In this document: piece after piece, positions 32,418 through 42,400 of the stretch
How the letters are laid out: each line of letters starts with the position of its first letter
Numbering within the stretch: the stretch's first letter is position 1
Assembly: GCF_004000785.1 (NCBI RefSeq)
Contig: NZ_BILX01000020.1
Span: 37,593-101,592 of the forward strand
Reading direction: 5' to 3'
DNA length: 64,000 nucleotides
From: Paenibacillus ehimensis NBRC 15659
GTDB lineage: Bacteria; Bacillota; Bacilli; Paenibacillales; NBRC-103111
Program-made: the position numbers and the translations under genes
Notes under the pieces: generated by a model
What the model was told of the DNA's origin: nothing
Databases searched by the model: none
Seen by the model: only the letters and a program-made list of their open reading frames with translations

Positions 32418-33788
32418 TTAACCGGTGACAACGGTTTTGGACCCGCCGTTGCGCGAAGACACGTCGTAGTTTTCAAGCTCTTCGTCCACTTCGTTGTTGA
32501 ACGCCTCGCGGTCGAATTCTTTCTCCGTTACGGCAACCACAAGAGAGCTGACTGTCGTACCCGATGCGTTGATGGCCGTCCGGGCCATATCGAGAATCGC
32601 GTCGATGCCGAGCACCATCGCCATCCCTTCGATCGGCAGACCGACGCTGGCCAGCACGACCGTCGTGGAGATCGAAGCCGGCCCGGGTACCCCGGCCACC
32701 CCGATGGAAGCGATCATCGCCGAGCCGACGATAAGCAGATAATGCGTGATGGTGAGATCGATGCCGAACACTTTGGCGACGAAGATCGCAACAATCGCCG
32801 GATACAAGCCGCCGCAGCCGTTCATGTTGATGGTGGCGCCCAGCGGAGCGACGAAGCTGGCGATCCGGTCGGATACTTTAAGCCGCTTCGTGATAACCTC
32901 CAGGTTGACCGGCAGCGTCGCATAGCTGCTCCGCGTCGTGAAAGCGACGGCCAGCACGGGATAAATCTTTTTCAGGAAGCGGATCGGATTGACCCGCGCC
33001 ACGAACGTGACCAGGAAGCCGTAAGTCAAGACGAAGTGCAGCAAGCAAGCGATGTAAACGGCGATCACCACTTTGCCCATCGGCAGCAGCGAAGCGAGGC
33101 CGTATTTCGCAGCCATCGCCGCCATCAGCCCGAACACGCCGTAAGGCGTCAAGCGGATGATCAGCTTCGTCACGCGGAACATCACTTGGGCGAACGAATG
33201 AATCACTTCCTTGATCGGACGGACGGATTCCGGCTTACGGTTGCCTTCGATCGTAATGGCGACCGCGACGAACATGGCGAATACGATAACCGGCACAACC
33301 TTGCCGGTAGCCATCTCGTTCACCGGGTTCGCCGGCACGAGATCCATGAATACTTTCAGGAACGACGGTATTTCTCTGGCGGCAAATTTGGCATCCTGCA
33401 CATAAGGAATGCCCGCGCCCGGATCGATGATCACCGCAACGACGACACCGATCGCCGCCGCGATACCGGTCGTAATCAGAAACAATGCGATCGTTTTCGT
33501 GCCGATCTTCCGAAGCATATTCGGATCGGAAACGGACGTAATGCTGGAAATGATCGTGGCCACGACGAGGGGCATGACGATCATTTTGATCAGGTTGACA
33601 TAGATGGAACCGATCGTTCCGAGATCGGTCGCCTCTTTACCGAACGCCGCACCGACGACCACGCCGAGCACCATGGCGATTAATACGCGCGTCCCGAAGC
33701 CCACCTTTTTCTTGGCCGCGAAAAAAAGCAACAGCAGGACTACGACAGCCACAGCCCAGCTGGCAATATACAGGGAATTCACAATCAT
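32418..33788 (-). CDS. dicarboxylate/amino acid:cation symporter (DAACS family, TcyP-like layout)
   Basis: A 456-residue membrane transporter. Family motifs are IKMIVMPLVVATIISSI, TTRSSYATLPVNLEV (the serine-rich hairpin), PLGATINMNGCGG, GVAGVPGPASISTTVV and AMVLGIDAILDMARTAINASG. An extra N-terminal segment (LYIASWAVAVVVLLLLFFA) recalls cystine transporter TcyP rather than GltP, but substrate choice is uncertain. ATG 33788 is only three bases from AGGAGG. GTG 33782 would have better spacing, so the true start may be six bases later. Confidence 0.85.
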   Translation of the reverse strand: MIVNSLYIASWAVAVVVLLLLFFAAKKKVGFGTRVLIAMVLGVVVGAAFGKEATDLGTIGSIYVNLIKMIVMPLVVATIISSITSVSDPNMLRKIGTKTIALFLITTGIAAAIGVVVAVIIDPGAGIPYVQDAKFAAREIPSFLKVFMDLVPANPVNEMATGKVVPVIVFAMFVAVAITIEGNRKPESVRPIKEVIHSFAQVMFRVTKLIIRLTPYGVFGLMAAMAAKYGLASLLPMGKVVIAVYIACLLHFVLTYGFLVTFVARVNPIRFLKKIYPVLAVAFTTRSSYATLPVNLEVITKRLKVSDRIASFVAPLGATINMNGCGGLYPAIVAIFVAKVFGIDLTITHYLLIVGSAMIASIGVAGVPGPASISTTVVLASVGLPIEGMAMVLGIDAILDMARTAINASGTTVSSLVVAVTEKEFDREAFNNEVDEELENYDVSSRNGGSKTVVTG

Positions 33789-33918
33789 GCGCCTCCTCAA
33801 GAATATCCTAACAATCCCCACTCGTTTACTAGGTATTCTATGCCCATTTTCTGCGGCTGTCAACAGTATTTTATTGCTAAATGATTTACTTCGCGGACGA
33901 TCCGGCGGCAAAATCCGG

Positions 33919-34131
33919 CTATTCTCTTAAAGCGTCTCTTAATTTCGTCGATTCGTACCGCCGGTCCGCCGACTGCGCCAGCGCTTTGCGCAGCCGTTTG
34001 TTTTCGTCCGACAGCCGCTCGATCTCAGCAATCAGCTCCAGGGCGAAGGCTTGCGCCGCCTCGCCGGATTCCCGGCTTACGGAGTCCGCCCTTTCTTTAT
34101 ATTCGTTCAACCGCTCTTCTATGCTTTTCAT
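33919..34131 (-). CDS. small coiled-coil protein
   Basis: A 70-residue, highly charged protein with heptad character (IEERLNEYKERAD, ALELIAEIERLSDENKRLRKAL). It has no signal or membrane segment. GAGGAGG lies six bases upstream of the ATG. It starts 28 bases after the Lhr helicase stop with no terminator between, so it is probably the second gene of that operon. Function unknown. Confidence 0.7.
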   Translation of the reverse strand: MKSIEERLNEYKERADSVSRESGEAAQAFALELIAEIERLSDENKRLRKALAQSADRRYESTKLRDALRE

Positions 34132-34159
34132 CCGGTTCCTCCTCTCCCAAAAGCAATAT

Positions 34160-37100
34160 TTATCGCAACGAGCTGGGCCACAGGACCAGCGAAGCGCGGT
34201 CGGCCTCCGCTCCGAGCTGCCGCAGCGTCCCGGCGGCAGGCGTATCCAGCACCGGCTCCCCGTTCCACGTATCGATGACCACTTTGCGGACGCCCGGCTT
34301 CTTCAAATACGATTGCAGCACGGCCCGAAGCGTCTGCAACCGCTCTTCCTCCGGCAGCCATGCCTCTTCCGGCGCGTCAGCCAACGCGTGCAGCGTATGC
34401 ATGCGCCTGCCGTTATTTTCGCACCACAATACCCACCGGCCTCCGCAGAACACGAGGTCGTTGCCCGGCTTGCGGGCAAAAGCGACGCCCGGCACGGCCG
34501 GCCATCTGACCGTCAATCCGAACGGGTTGGCGGGATCGGCGGCCGGAAGCAGCACCGTTTCGCCGCCTCCCGCTTCCCAGACCGCCTCCCGGAGACGCCC
34601 TACCGTCTCCGGCGCGGCAAACTGCATCGCCGCTATATCTTTGACCCAGAAGCCGCGGGTCAGCATCCCCCACAGCTCCAGCTGCTTCAACGAGCCGTAC
34701 ACGTCGTCCCAGGACCATGGCAGCAGCGTACCGGCCAGGTCCCGCGTAAGCAGGACGCTGCCGTCCAGCGCTTGCTTTACCCAAGCGCCCAGCGAATCGC
34801 CTCCGCCCGGCTGCTCCTCCGCCAGCGTCTCCAACGCATACCAGCGGCCAAGGCCGGATTGGAATTTGGCGGCGGTTTTGGCGCCCCCCTTTTTGCCGCT
34901 TCCGTTCATGCGCAGCGGCGCAAACTGGTCGTTGGAGACAAGGCCCTCCCAAGCCAGCTCGATCAAATCCGCCGTCAGCTCCGACGGGACGCTTCCCCTT
35001 TCGCGGCTGAGCGCGGACAGGAAGCTTGCGCCCTTGCGCCGGAGCAGCTCCAGCAGCGGCTGATGCTTCGAGGTCGCTTCCTGCTTGAGCAGAGGAGCGT
35101 AAAGCTCCTTCGCCTCCGCCAGGAAGAAGGCTACGCGGCCCTCCTTCTCTCCCGGCTCCTTTCGCCCGATCCAGATCACCTCGCCCGCCGCGCACAGCCG
35201 GTCGAGCGTTTCTTTGCGGTAATCGGTCAAGCGCAAAGGAAACACCGACGCCTCCCATTCCGGCAGCGGCAAAAACCAGCCTTGCAGCTTGCCGATCACG
35301 TCCCGAAGCCCTTCTTCCCCGCTGAGGCGGCTGCCCGGCAGGACGTGCTGTCCGGCCATCAAAAATTGGCAGTACCGGACCGGATCGACCGGCTCGGCCT
35401 GCTCGCGCAGCGCCCGTTCGGCTCTGCGGATCCGGCGCGCCGCCGTTTCGCGGCTCACCCACATCCGCAGCCCGTCCTCGCTTCCGCCAAGGGCCGGTTC
35501 GACCGTTCCTTCCGCGGCCCACTGCTTTACGAGATCATCGACAAGCGGCAAAGCCGCGCCGTACCGGGCGGCTAACTCTTCGGCCGTAAACGACGCACGG
35601 TGCTCCATATAACGGGTTAGCACAAACCGGGCGGCCAGCGGATCGTCCGTAAACCGCGCATATGTATCCGCTTCGTCGGAGCAGACCCAGCGCTTTTCTC
35701 CGCCGATCTCCATCAGGCGGGCCTTCCCTTCCTCTTCCAATCGGCGAAGGAGCTTGCCGATCTCTTCCGCTCGCGGCGGCGCCGCAGGTTCTGCCGAACC
35801 CGTGCCGCTTCCGCTCTCCGCCTGCTGCTGTGCCCCATCAGCGCCGCTATCGGCGGCCAGCTTCGCAATCTCCGCGGCGGTCCGGTCGCCTCTCTGCTTC
35901 AAGAGGCGCAGCAGCGTCTCCGGCTGCTCCAGCGGGGCGGCAGCCGGCCACGGCTCCTCTTTCGCAGTTGGCTGCGCCGCCTCCAGCACCGGGCTCTCGC
36001 CGAACAGCCGTCCGGCCTGCGCCCGTTCCAAGCCGAGCAGCTGGAGTTGAATATCTTTGCCGACCGTATCGGACTCGTAGATTTGAGCGCCCATGAACTC
36101 GGCCAAAAACGCCGCTGCCAGCGGCGAAGGAAACAGGCTCTCGCGCACGTTCACCTCCAGCGCCCCGGCCTCAATCTGTTCGAGCGCCTCCCGCACGCGC
36201 GGCAGGTCCAGCTCCTCCTGCAGGCAAATGCGCATCGCCTCGCCGAGAAAAGGAAACCGCTCGGCGTACGGCAGCGATTCCCGCAGCAGCTCCTCGCTGC
36301 GCAGCCGCTTCTTCCATGCCGGCGTGCGCGTAAAGCTCCGCGACAGCAGCAGCGACGTCTCGGCCAGACGGCGGAACGCCGCCCCGAACTGCGGCGACGA
36401 CGGCACGGCTTCGCGCAGCAGCGCTTCGAGCCGGGCGGATGTCACGCTGCGAAGCATCGCTACGAAGCTTGCGGTCATTCCTTCGTCGGCGCCGGACAAG
36501 ACGAAATGAATACCATTGTCCTTGGCATTCGCAAACAGCCGCCCGGGAAACCGCTCCTCCGCATGCTGCCGAAGCGCCAGCAGCCACGTTCGGTTAAACG
36601 TCCGGCCGAACGTGCTGTGCACGATGACATGCCACTGCTTCAGCTCGTCCCGGAACCGCTCGATGACGATGCGGCGGTGCGTCGGAACCGCCGACACGGC
36701 CTTCTGCGATCGGACCAGCGCGATCAGCTCGCCGGCCGCTCCGGCGTCCAGCCCGTAATCCCGGATCAACCAGTCCAGCGAGCTGTGCGCCTCCTCCCGT
36801 TCGAGCCGGCGCTCCAGCTCGTCCATGAACCGCCCGATATCCCGCGACAGCTCAAACGTGCGGCCCTGTCCTTCGCCCCGCCAAAACGGAATCTCGCTGA
36901 ACCGGTTGCCCGCTTCGACGACGTACACCCGGTCGTTTTTGATCGATTGAATTTTCCAGGACGACGTTCCGAGCTGGAACACGTCGCCGACCCGGCTTTC
37001 GTGAATATATTCCTCGTCCAGCTCGCCGATGTGCACGCGGCTGTCCGCATGATGCACCGGGTACGCGCTGCTCTGGGGAATCGTGCCGGCCCCCATAATG

Positions 37101-38707
37101 GCGGCCATGGCCGTTACCCCGCGGCGGGACAGTACGCCTGTGTCGCGGTTCCAGTCCAAGAGAGGACGAACGAACGGGTAGTACCCGGACAGCACCTGCA
37201 GCACGTCCAATAACCGCTGACGCGGGAAATCCCGGTACCCGTAGCTGCCGGCCAGCACGCACGCCAGCTCGTCGATCGTCCAATCGCCCCCCGCCACCAT
37301 CGCCGCGATTTGTTGGCATAAGACGTCCAGCGACTGCACCGGGATGCGGATTTCTTCGATATCGCGCTCCAGTACGCGGCGGGACAGCACCGCGCATTCC
37401 GGCAGTTGGCCGCGGCTGCGCGCCAGAATGACGCCCCGGCTGACGCCGCCGACGCTGTGTCCGGCCCGGCCGATGCGCTGAATTCCCGCTGCCGCGCTCT
37501 TCGGCGAGTCGATCTGCACCACGAGATCGATATGGCCGACGTCGATACCCAACTCCAGCGAGGACGTCGCCACGAGGCAGCGAAGCTCGCCCGCTTTGAG
37601 CGCGCGCTCCACCTCGAGCCGCTGCTCCCGGGAGACGCTGCCGTGGTGCGAGCGGGCCATTTCGTAGCCGACATGGTCGTTCAGCCGCAGCGTCAGCCGC
37701 TCGCACAGCCGCCGGTTATTGGCGAAGATCAGCACGGACCGGCTCCCCTCCATGAGCTTCGCGAGTCGTTCGGTCACCGGCCCCCAGACGGCTTCCTGCT
37801 TATCCTGCGTAATGAACGTTTGCTCCGGCATCGTGACGACAAGCTGAAGCGCTTTGTGCATCCGGCTCTCCACAATGTTCACCGGACGAGGCCGCATGGG
37901 GATGTCCGCAATTGTTTCTTTACCGGCTTCTGCGCATATACCCGTCCCGGTATCGTCCGATCCGGCTTGAGCGGTGTCAGCCCCGGTTCCCTGTATACCG
38001 ACAGCTCCCGCCTCTCCGTTCGCCTCCCCCGTCTCCGCAGGCTCCCAGCCTCCGAGAAAACGGCCGACCCGCTCGATCGGCTTCTGCGTCGCCGACACGC
38101 CGATGCGCTGCGGGGAACGCCCGCACCAGGCGACGAGACGTTCAAGCGTTACCGACAAATGGAGTCCTCGGGGGCCCTCGGCCAGATCGTGAATCTCGTC
38201 CACAATCACATGGCGAACGGTCCGCAGCATGTCTCTGCCTTTCAGGGACGTCAGCAATATATACAGCGACTCCGGCGTCGTCACGAGCACGTCCGGCGGC
38301 TTCCGCAGCATCGACGCCCGGGTGCTCTGCGTCGTATCGCCCGTACGGACGCCGACAGTCAGCCCCGGCCACGGCAAGCCCGTCTCCGCCGCCGTCCGCT
38401 CCAATTGATCGATAAAGCCGACAACGTGATGGTGAATATCGTTATTGAGCGCTTTCAGCGGCGTAACGTACAGCAGCTTTACTCCCCGGACGGGTCCGTC
38501 CGCGGACTTGTCCGCCACGATCCGGTCCAAGCAAGGCAGCAGCGCCGCAAGCGTCTTGCCCGATCCCGTCGGCGCGGCAATCAAGGTATGAGCGCCCGAG
38601 CCGATCGACTCCCATGCCCGCAGCTGCACCTCCGTCGGCTCCCCGAACGTCTGCCCGAACCAGGCGGTCAGCAGCGGATGAAACCGGATTGGCGACTCCG
38701 CATTCAT
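34160..38707 (-). CDS. lhr: Lhr-type DEAD/DEAH ATP-dependent helicase (full length)
   Basis: At 1,515 residues it has the length of the large Lhr (E. coli about 1,538), not the short Lhr core. The helicase motifs are AAPTGSGKTLAAL (about 38-48), VDEIHD (about 168), SATQKP, HHGSVSREQR and QRIGRAGHSVGG (about 412). The Lhr winged-helix and beta-barrel region follows (FRDELKQWHVIVHSTFGRTFNRTW), then the long C-terminal domain. Two low-complexity inserts lie near residues 222-265 and 900-950. Lhr unwinds DNA and DNA:RNA hybrids during repair. AAGGGGAAACG precedes the ATG. It is divergent from a MarR gene. Confidence 0.9.
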   Translation of the reverse strand: MNAESPIRFHPLLTAWFGQTFGEPTEVQLRAWESIGSGAHTLIAAPTGSGKTLAALLPCLDRIVADKSADGPVRGVKLLYVTPLKALNNDIHHHVVGFIDQLERTAAETGLPWPGLTVGVRTGDTTQSTRASMLRKPPDVLVTTPESLYILLTSLKGRDMLRTVRHVIVDEIHDLAEGPRGLHLSVTLERLVAWCGRSPQRIGVSATQKPIERVGRFLGGWEPAETGEANGEAGAVGIQGTGADTAQAGSDDTGTGICAEAGKETIADIPMRPRPVNIVESRMHKALQLVVTMPEQTFITQDKQEAVWGPVTERLAKLMEGSRSVLIFANNRRLCERLTLRLNDHVGYEMARSHHGSVSREQRLEVERALKAGELRCLVATSSLELGIDVGHIDLVVQIDSPKSAAAGIQRIGRAGHSVGGVSRGVILARSRGQLPECAVLSRRVLERDIEEIRIPVQSLDVLCQQIAAMVAGGDWTIDELACVLAGSYGYRDFPRQRLLDVLQVLSGYYPFVRPLLDWNRDTGVLSRRGVTAMAAIMGAGTIPQSSAYPVHHADSRVHIGELDEEYIHESRVGDVFQLGTSSWKIQSIKNDRVYVVEAGNRFSEIPFWRGEGQGRTFELSRDIGRFMDELERRLEREEAHSSLDWLIRDYGLDAGAAGELIALVRSQKAVSAVPTHRRIVIERFRDELKQWHVIVHSTFGRTFNRTWLLALRQHAEERFPGRLFANAKDNGIHFVLSGADEGMTASFVAMLRSVTSARLEALLREAVPSSPQFGAAFRRLAETSLLLSRSFTRTPAWKKRLRSEELLRESLPYAERFPFLGEAMRICLQEELDLPRVREALEQIEAGALEVNVRESLFPSPLAAAFLAEFMGAQIYESDTVGKDIQLQLLGLERAQAGRLFGESPVLEAAQPTAKEEPWPAAAPLEQPETLLRLLKQRGDRTAAEIAKLAADSGADGAQQQAESGSGTGSAEPAAPPRAEEIGKLLRRLEEEGKARLMEIGGEKRWVCSDEADTYARFTDDPLAARFVLTRYMEHRASFTAEELAARYGAALPLVDDLVKQWAAEGTVEPALGGSEDGLRMWVSRETAARRIRRAERALREQAEPVDPVRYCQFLMAGQHVLPGSRLSGEEGLRDVIGKLQGWFLPLPEWEASVFPLRLTDYRKETLDRLCAAGEVIWIGRKEPGEKEGRVAFFLAEAKELYAPLLKQEATSKHQPLLELLRRKGASFLSALSRERGSVPSELTADLIELAWEGLVSNDQFAPLRMNGSGKKGGAKTAAKFQSGLGRWYALETLAEEQPGGGDSLGAWVKQALDGSVLLTRDLAGTLLPWSWDDVYGSLKQLELWGMLTRGFWVKDIAAMQFAAPETVGRLREAVWEAGGGETVLLPAADPANPFGLTVRWPAVPGVAFARKPGNDLVFCGGRWVLWCENNGRRMHTLHALADAPEEAWLPEEERLQTLRAVLQSYLKKPGVRKVVIDTWNGEPVLDTPAAGTLRQLGAEADRASLVLWPSSLR

Positions 38708-38839
38708 GTTCGTTTCCCCTTCTTCCCCTAAGCTTTTTCCTAAGCGATCTGTTCGATATCGGTATCATACCAAAAAACGAGCGCCGGCACATCCAAGCGC
38801 AATTCTCCCCTTCCCCGCCGTCCGGGCCGCTGTCTTCCA

Positions 38840-38924
38840 TTGACACATTTTGAACTCGGTGCTACGATTCATTCGAATAAATTAAATCTAACCTATCAAC
38901 ACTTTAAATATCGGATTATTCGAA
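38840..38924 (+). promoter_or_regulatory. promoter and probable operator pair of the solitary MarR gene
   Basis: TTGACA (38840-38845), N17, TACGAT (38863-38868). Downstream lie ATTCGAATAA (38871-38880) and, inverted, TTATTCGAA (38916-38924). Each contains the ATTCGAA core, as expected for two MarR dimer sites across the leader. Confidence 0.6.
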
Positions 38925-38940
38925 CGAGGAGCTGAAAAGC

Positions 38941-39375
38941 ATGGCTGATCCTATGGATCACGCGATCGAGCGGTTTGAAAAAGCTTTTTTTACAATGTTC
39001 CAAAAACTCGGACCGGGATTGGCCCTGCCTGCCGATTTGAATTTGACGGGGCCGCAGATCATGATGCTGTATACGATCGTCCGATGCGAGCCGTGCCAGG
39101 TGGGCCGGCTGGCCCAACGGATGGAAGTGACGCCTAGCGCAATTACCGTCATGATCGACCGTCTGGTGCAGAACGGGTTCGTGCATCGGAGGCACGACGA
39201 GAACGACAGGCGCGTCGTTCTTCTGGAAGCGACCGAACAAGCGCGCGAGGCGCTGCGCCGCATCCAGGCGCTCCGCTCGGAAGTGATCAACACCTACTTG
39301 TCCTACCTGGAGCCGCACGAGCTGGAGCCGTTCCTGCAAAGCTTCGAGAAAATCGCCCACAAAATGTCCGAATAA
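38941..39375 (+). CDS. MarR-family transcriptional regulator
   Basis: A 144-residue winged-helix protein: HTH around 58-85 (CQVGRLAQRMEVTPSAITVMIDRLVQNGFV), wing RRHDENDRRVVLLEATEQ, with dimer helices at both ends. AGGAG lies ten bases upstream of the ATG. No exporter or enzyme gene follows it. Its target besides itself is unknown; the divergent lhr gene is a candidate. Confidence 0.9.
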   Translation: MADPMDHAIERFEKAFFTMFQKLGPGLALPADLNLTGPQIMMLYTIVRCEPCQVGRLAQRMEVTPSAITVMIDRLVQNGFVHRRHDENDRRVVLLEATEQAREALRRIQALRSEVINTYLSYLEPHELEPFLQSFEKIAHKMSE

Positions 39376-39382
39376 CACACAT

Positions 39383-39468
39383 AAAAGGGACCGCCCCATG
39401 AACTGCCCCCAATGGTTAGACACAGCCTAACCCCCTTGGAGGCGAGATCGTCGGAGCGGTCCTCTTTA
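39383..39468. terminator. long-loop terminator between convergent genes
   Basis: AAAAGGGACCGC (39383-39394) pairs with GCGGTCC-TCTTT (39456-39467) with one bulge. The 60-base loop contains the repeat-like sequence listed at 39399. It would serve the MarR gene and the minus-strand gene at 39482. Confidence 0.6.
39399..39442 (+). repeat. possible remnant of an IS3-family left end
   Basis: TGAACTGCCCCC, then GGTTAG and CTAACC as a small dyad, then CTTGGAGG. From memory this matches the look of IS150/IS3-type left ends (TGnACTGCnCCC...GTTAGACA...GGAGG before orfA). No transposase frame and no right end are present, so at most a solo end remains. Confidence 0.35.
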
Positions 39469-39481
39469 TGATTTTTGCATT

Positions 39482-42400
39482 TTAAAAATTCGGTACGAGC
39501 CTTATCAATTTATCCGGGGTGCCGTCGCCGTTCTTGTCGCCGTTGTTGCTTGTAATAAAGTAGAGCGAACGGTCCGGCGCTTCAATGATTTCACGGATGC
39601 GGCCGTAGGTGTTTTTATACAGGTAGCTCAGGTTGCCGATCACCGGCTTGCCGTTCTCCTCTTTCACCTGCATGCGGATGATCTGCTTGCCGACGAGGTT
39701 GGACACGAGCAAATCGCCTTTCCACGGTCCGTCAGAGACGAACGTGATGCCCGACGGCGCCCATCTTGTATTGCCGCTGTGAATGAGGGGCGGCGTGATG
39801 CCCGGCTTGTTCTGGTTGTCGCCTTCGTAATCCGGCCATCCGTAGTTGGCTCCGGGTACGATATAGTTAATTTCGTCCTTGGCGGCTTCGCCGTGCTCCG
39901 AAGAGAAGAGACGGTTCGTCCCCGGCTGCCAGGCAAGCCCTTGCGGATTGCGGTGTCCTCGCGTATACACCGGAGAGCTGGCTCCGAACGGGTTGTCGCT
40001 CGGAATCGTGCCGTCCAGATTCAAACGGAAAATTTTTCCTCCCAGGTACGTTAGCGTATCGTCCGTTTTGCCGTAGTTGCCGTTGCTGAAATACAGCTTG
40101 TTATCCGGTCCGACCTTGAGCCGTCCGCCATTGTGATAGACGGCGCCGGGCAGCTTGTCGAGCAGCACTTTGTCGAGTTTGGCCGTATTGTTGTTCTCGA
40201 TCAGGCGGACAAGACGGTTTTTCACCGTATTATTGGCATCCTTGTACGTGTGATACAGATACATATAATGGTTGGTCTCAAAATTCGGATCGAGCGCAAT
40301 CCCCAGCAGCCCCCCTTCGCTTTTCGGCTGGTAGTAGAACGGCGCTCCGAGCGTAATGACCGGGGTGCTCCGCAGTTGGCCGTTGACGACCACCCGGACG
40401 CGGCCGCTGTTGCGTTCGGTGAAGAAGATCCGTCCGTCCGGAGCAAACGCCAATGCCCACGGAACTTCCAGTTTGTCGGCTACAACCTGCAGCGTATAAG
40501 GGTCGGAAGAAGTCCCCGAAGTCTTCACGGAAAGCGCATTGCTCGCCGGCGATACGTTGCCCGCCAAATCTCTTGCTTTTACGGTAAAGCTGTACGCCGT
40601 GTTCGCCTTAAGCCCGCTGACGGTAAAGGTGGTCCCGGTCGTGCTGTCCGCCAGCGTCCCGTCTTTGTACACCTCGTATTTGAACACGCCCACATTGTCC
40701 GTCGACGCCGTCCAGGCCAAGGAAACGGAGGAGGAGGTTTTGCCCGGGCTGGTCAGATTGGAAGGAGCCGTCGGGCTTTGCGTATCCGGCTGTGCCGCCG
40801 TCGTCACGCTGAGCGGTGTGCTGGGTTCCGATTCGCGTCCTGCCGCATCTTTCGCTTTCACGGTAAAGCTGTACGTCGTGTTCGCCTTGAGGCCCGTCGT
40901 CTTAAAGGACGTTGCCGTCGTCGTGCTGCCGGCAAGCACGCCGTCCCGGTAAACGTCATAGCCCGTGACGGCGATATCGTCTACCGAGGCCAGCCACGTC
41001 AGACCTACGCTGGTGTCTGTTTTGCTGTCCACAGTTACATTGGTCGGGGCTGTCGGCGGATACACGTCTCCCGACGCGTTGACGTTCACTTTGCTTATCG
41101 TAGCCGTGCTGGCCGTACTAACGTTATGGCTGGTGACCGCCAGACCGAAATATACGTCGGCCCCCATGCCGAGCGTAACGCTGCCGATGTCTCCCCAGTT
41201 CATGCCGTTGTTCGAGACATAGCCTTTGATCACGTTGCCGGTCCGCTGCAGCTTCACCCAAGCGGGGCTCGAAGACGCTTGCTTGATCGATTCCGTCGTT
41301 CCTCCCGCCGCGGTCCGGTACTGGAACGTAAAGCCGTTGGACGGGGACAGGAGCAGGTCGGCGTGCTTCGCGTCGGCATTCAGGTTCTCGCGGATCATCA
41401 CTCCCGCTTTCGCCCAGCCGTCCGTATTCGTCTGGGAGGTGATCAAGGCAACGATCGTCCCGTCTCCGCTCCAAGGCCGGTACACATAGCGGAATTGGTC
41501 CGAGGTGCCCCAAATATCTTTGCCGGCGCCGGATACGGTGAATACATCGGTATTCGCATCGTACAGAGCGCTGCCGGCGACGGCCGGGGAGCCGATATCC
41601 TTCGACTGCCATGGAGCCGGAACTTCACCCGGTCCCGGAGCGTTCGTCGTGACCGATAGCGGCGGGCTGGCGGCCGACTGATTGCCGGCGGCATCCTTCG
41701 CCTTGACCGTGAACGAATAGGCCGTGCTTGCGGTCAGTCCCGTTACCGTGTACGACGTTTCGGCAACGTTGGCCTGAACGAGCGCCCCGTCGCGGTAAAT
41801 GTCGTAAGCGGTCACGCCGACATTATCCGTCGAAGCGGTCCAGGTCAACGTCACGGTCGTGTCCGTCTTGCCGGCCGCGCTCACGTTCGTCGGCACGGTA
41901 GGAGCCGTCGTATCGGCCTTGGTCGTTACGCTGAGCGGGCTGCTGGCGGCCGATGAGTTTCCGGCGGCGTCCTTCGCCTTGACCGTAAAGCTGTACGCCG
42001 TGCCGGGCGTCAGTCCTACGACGGAATACGAGGCGCTGAGCGGGCTTCCGACCAAGGTCCCGTCCTGGAACACATCGTAGCCCGTAACCCCGACATTGTC
42101 CGTCGAAGCGGTCCATGACAGATCAATCGTCGTTTCGGTTTGGCCCGGCGAGGTCAGACCCGTCGGTACGGAAGGCGGCGCCGTATCCGAGCCGGCCAGG
42201 CTGACGTTGGCAAAGATGGCGGTGCTCAGCTTCGAAACGTTATGGCTCGAAACGGCTAAGCCGACATAAACGCCGCTTCCCATCGAAACGCTCGTCCGGC
42301 CTACTTCCGTCCAGGCCGATCCGTCCGTGGAATAAGAGCCTTTGAACGTATTCCCGTCACGTTCAAGCTTCAGCCACGACGGGCTCGCCGAATTCGTCTT

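Noticed and set aside
32364..33683. A 439-codon plus-strand frame opposite the symporter gene
   Set aside because: It is His/Asp/Arg-rich nonsense, the expected complement of a hydrophobic membrane protein.
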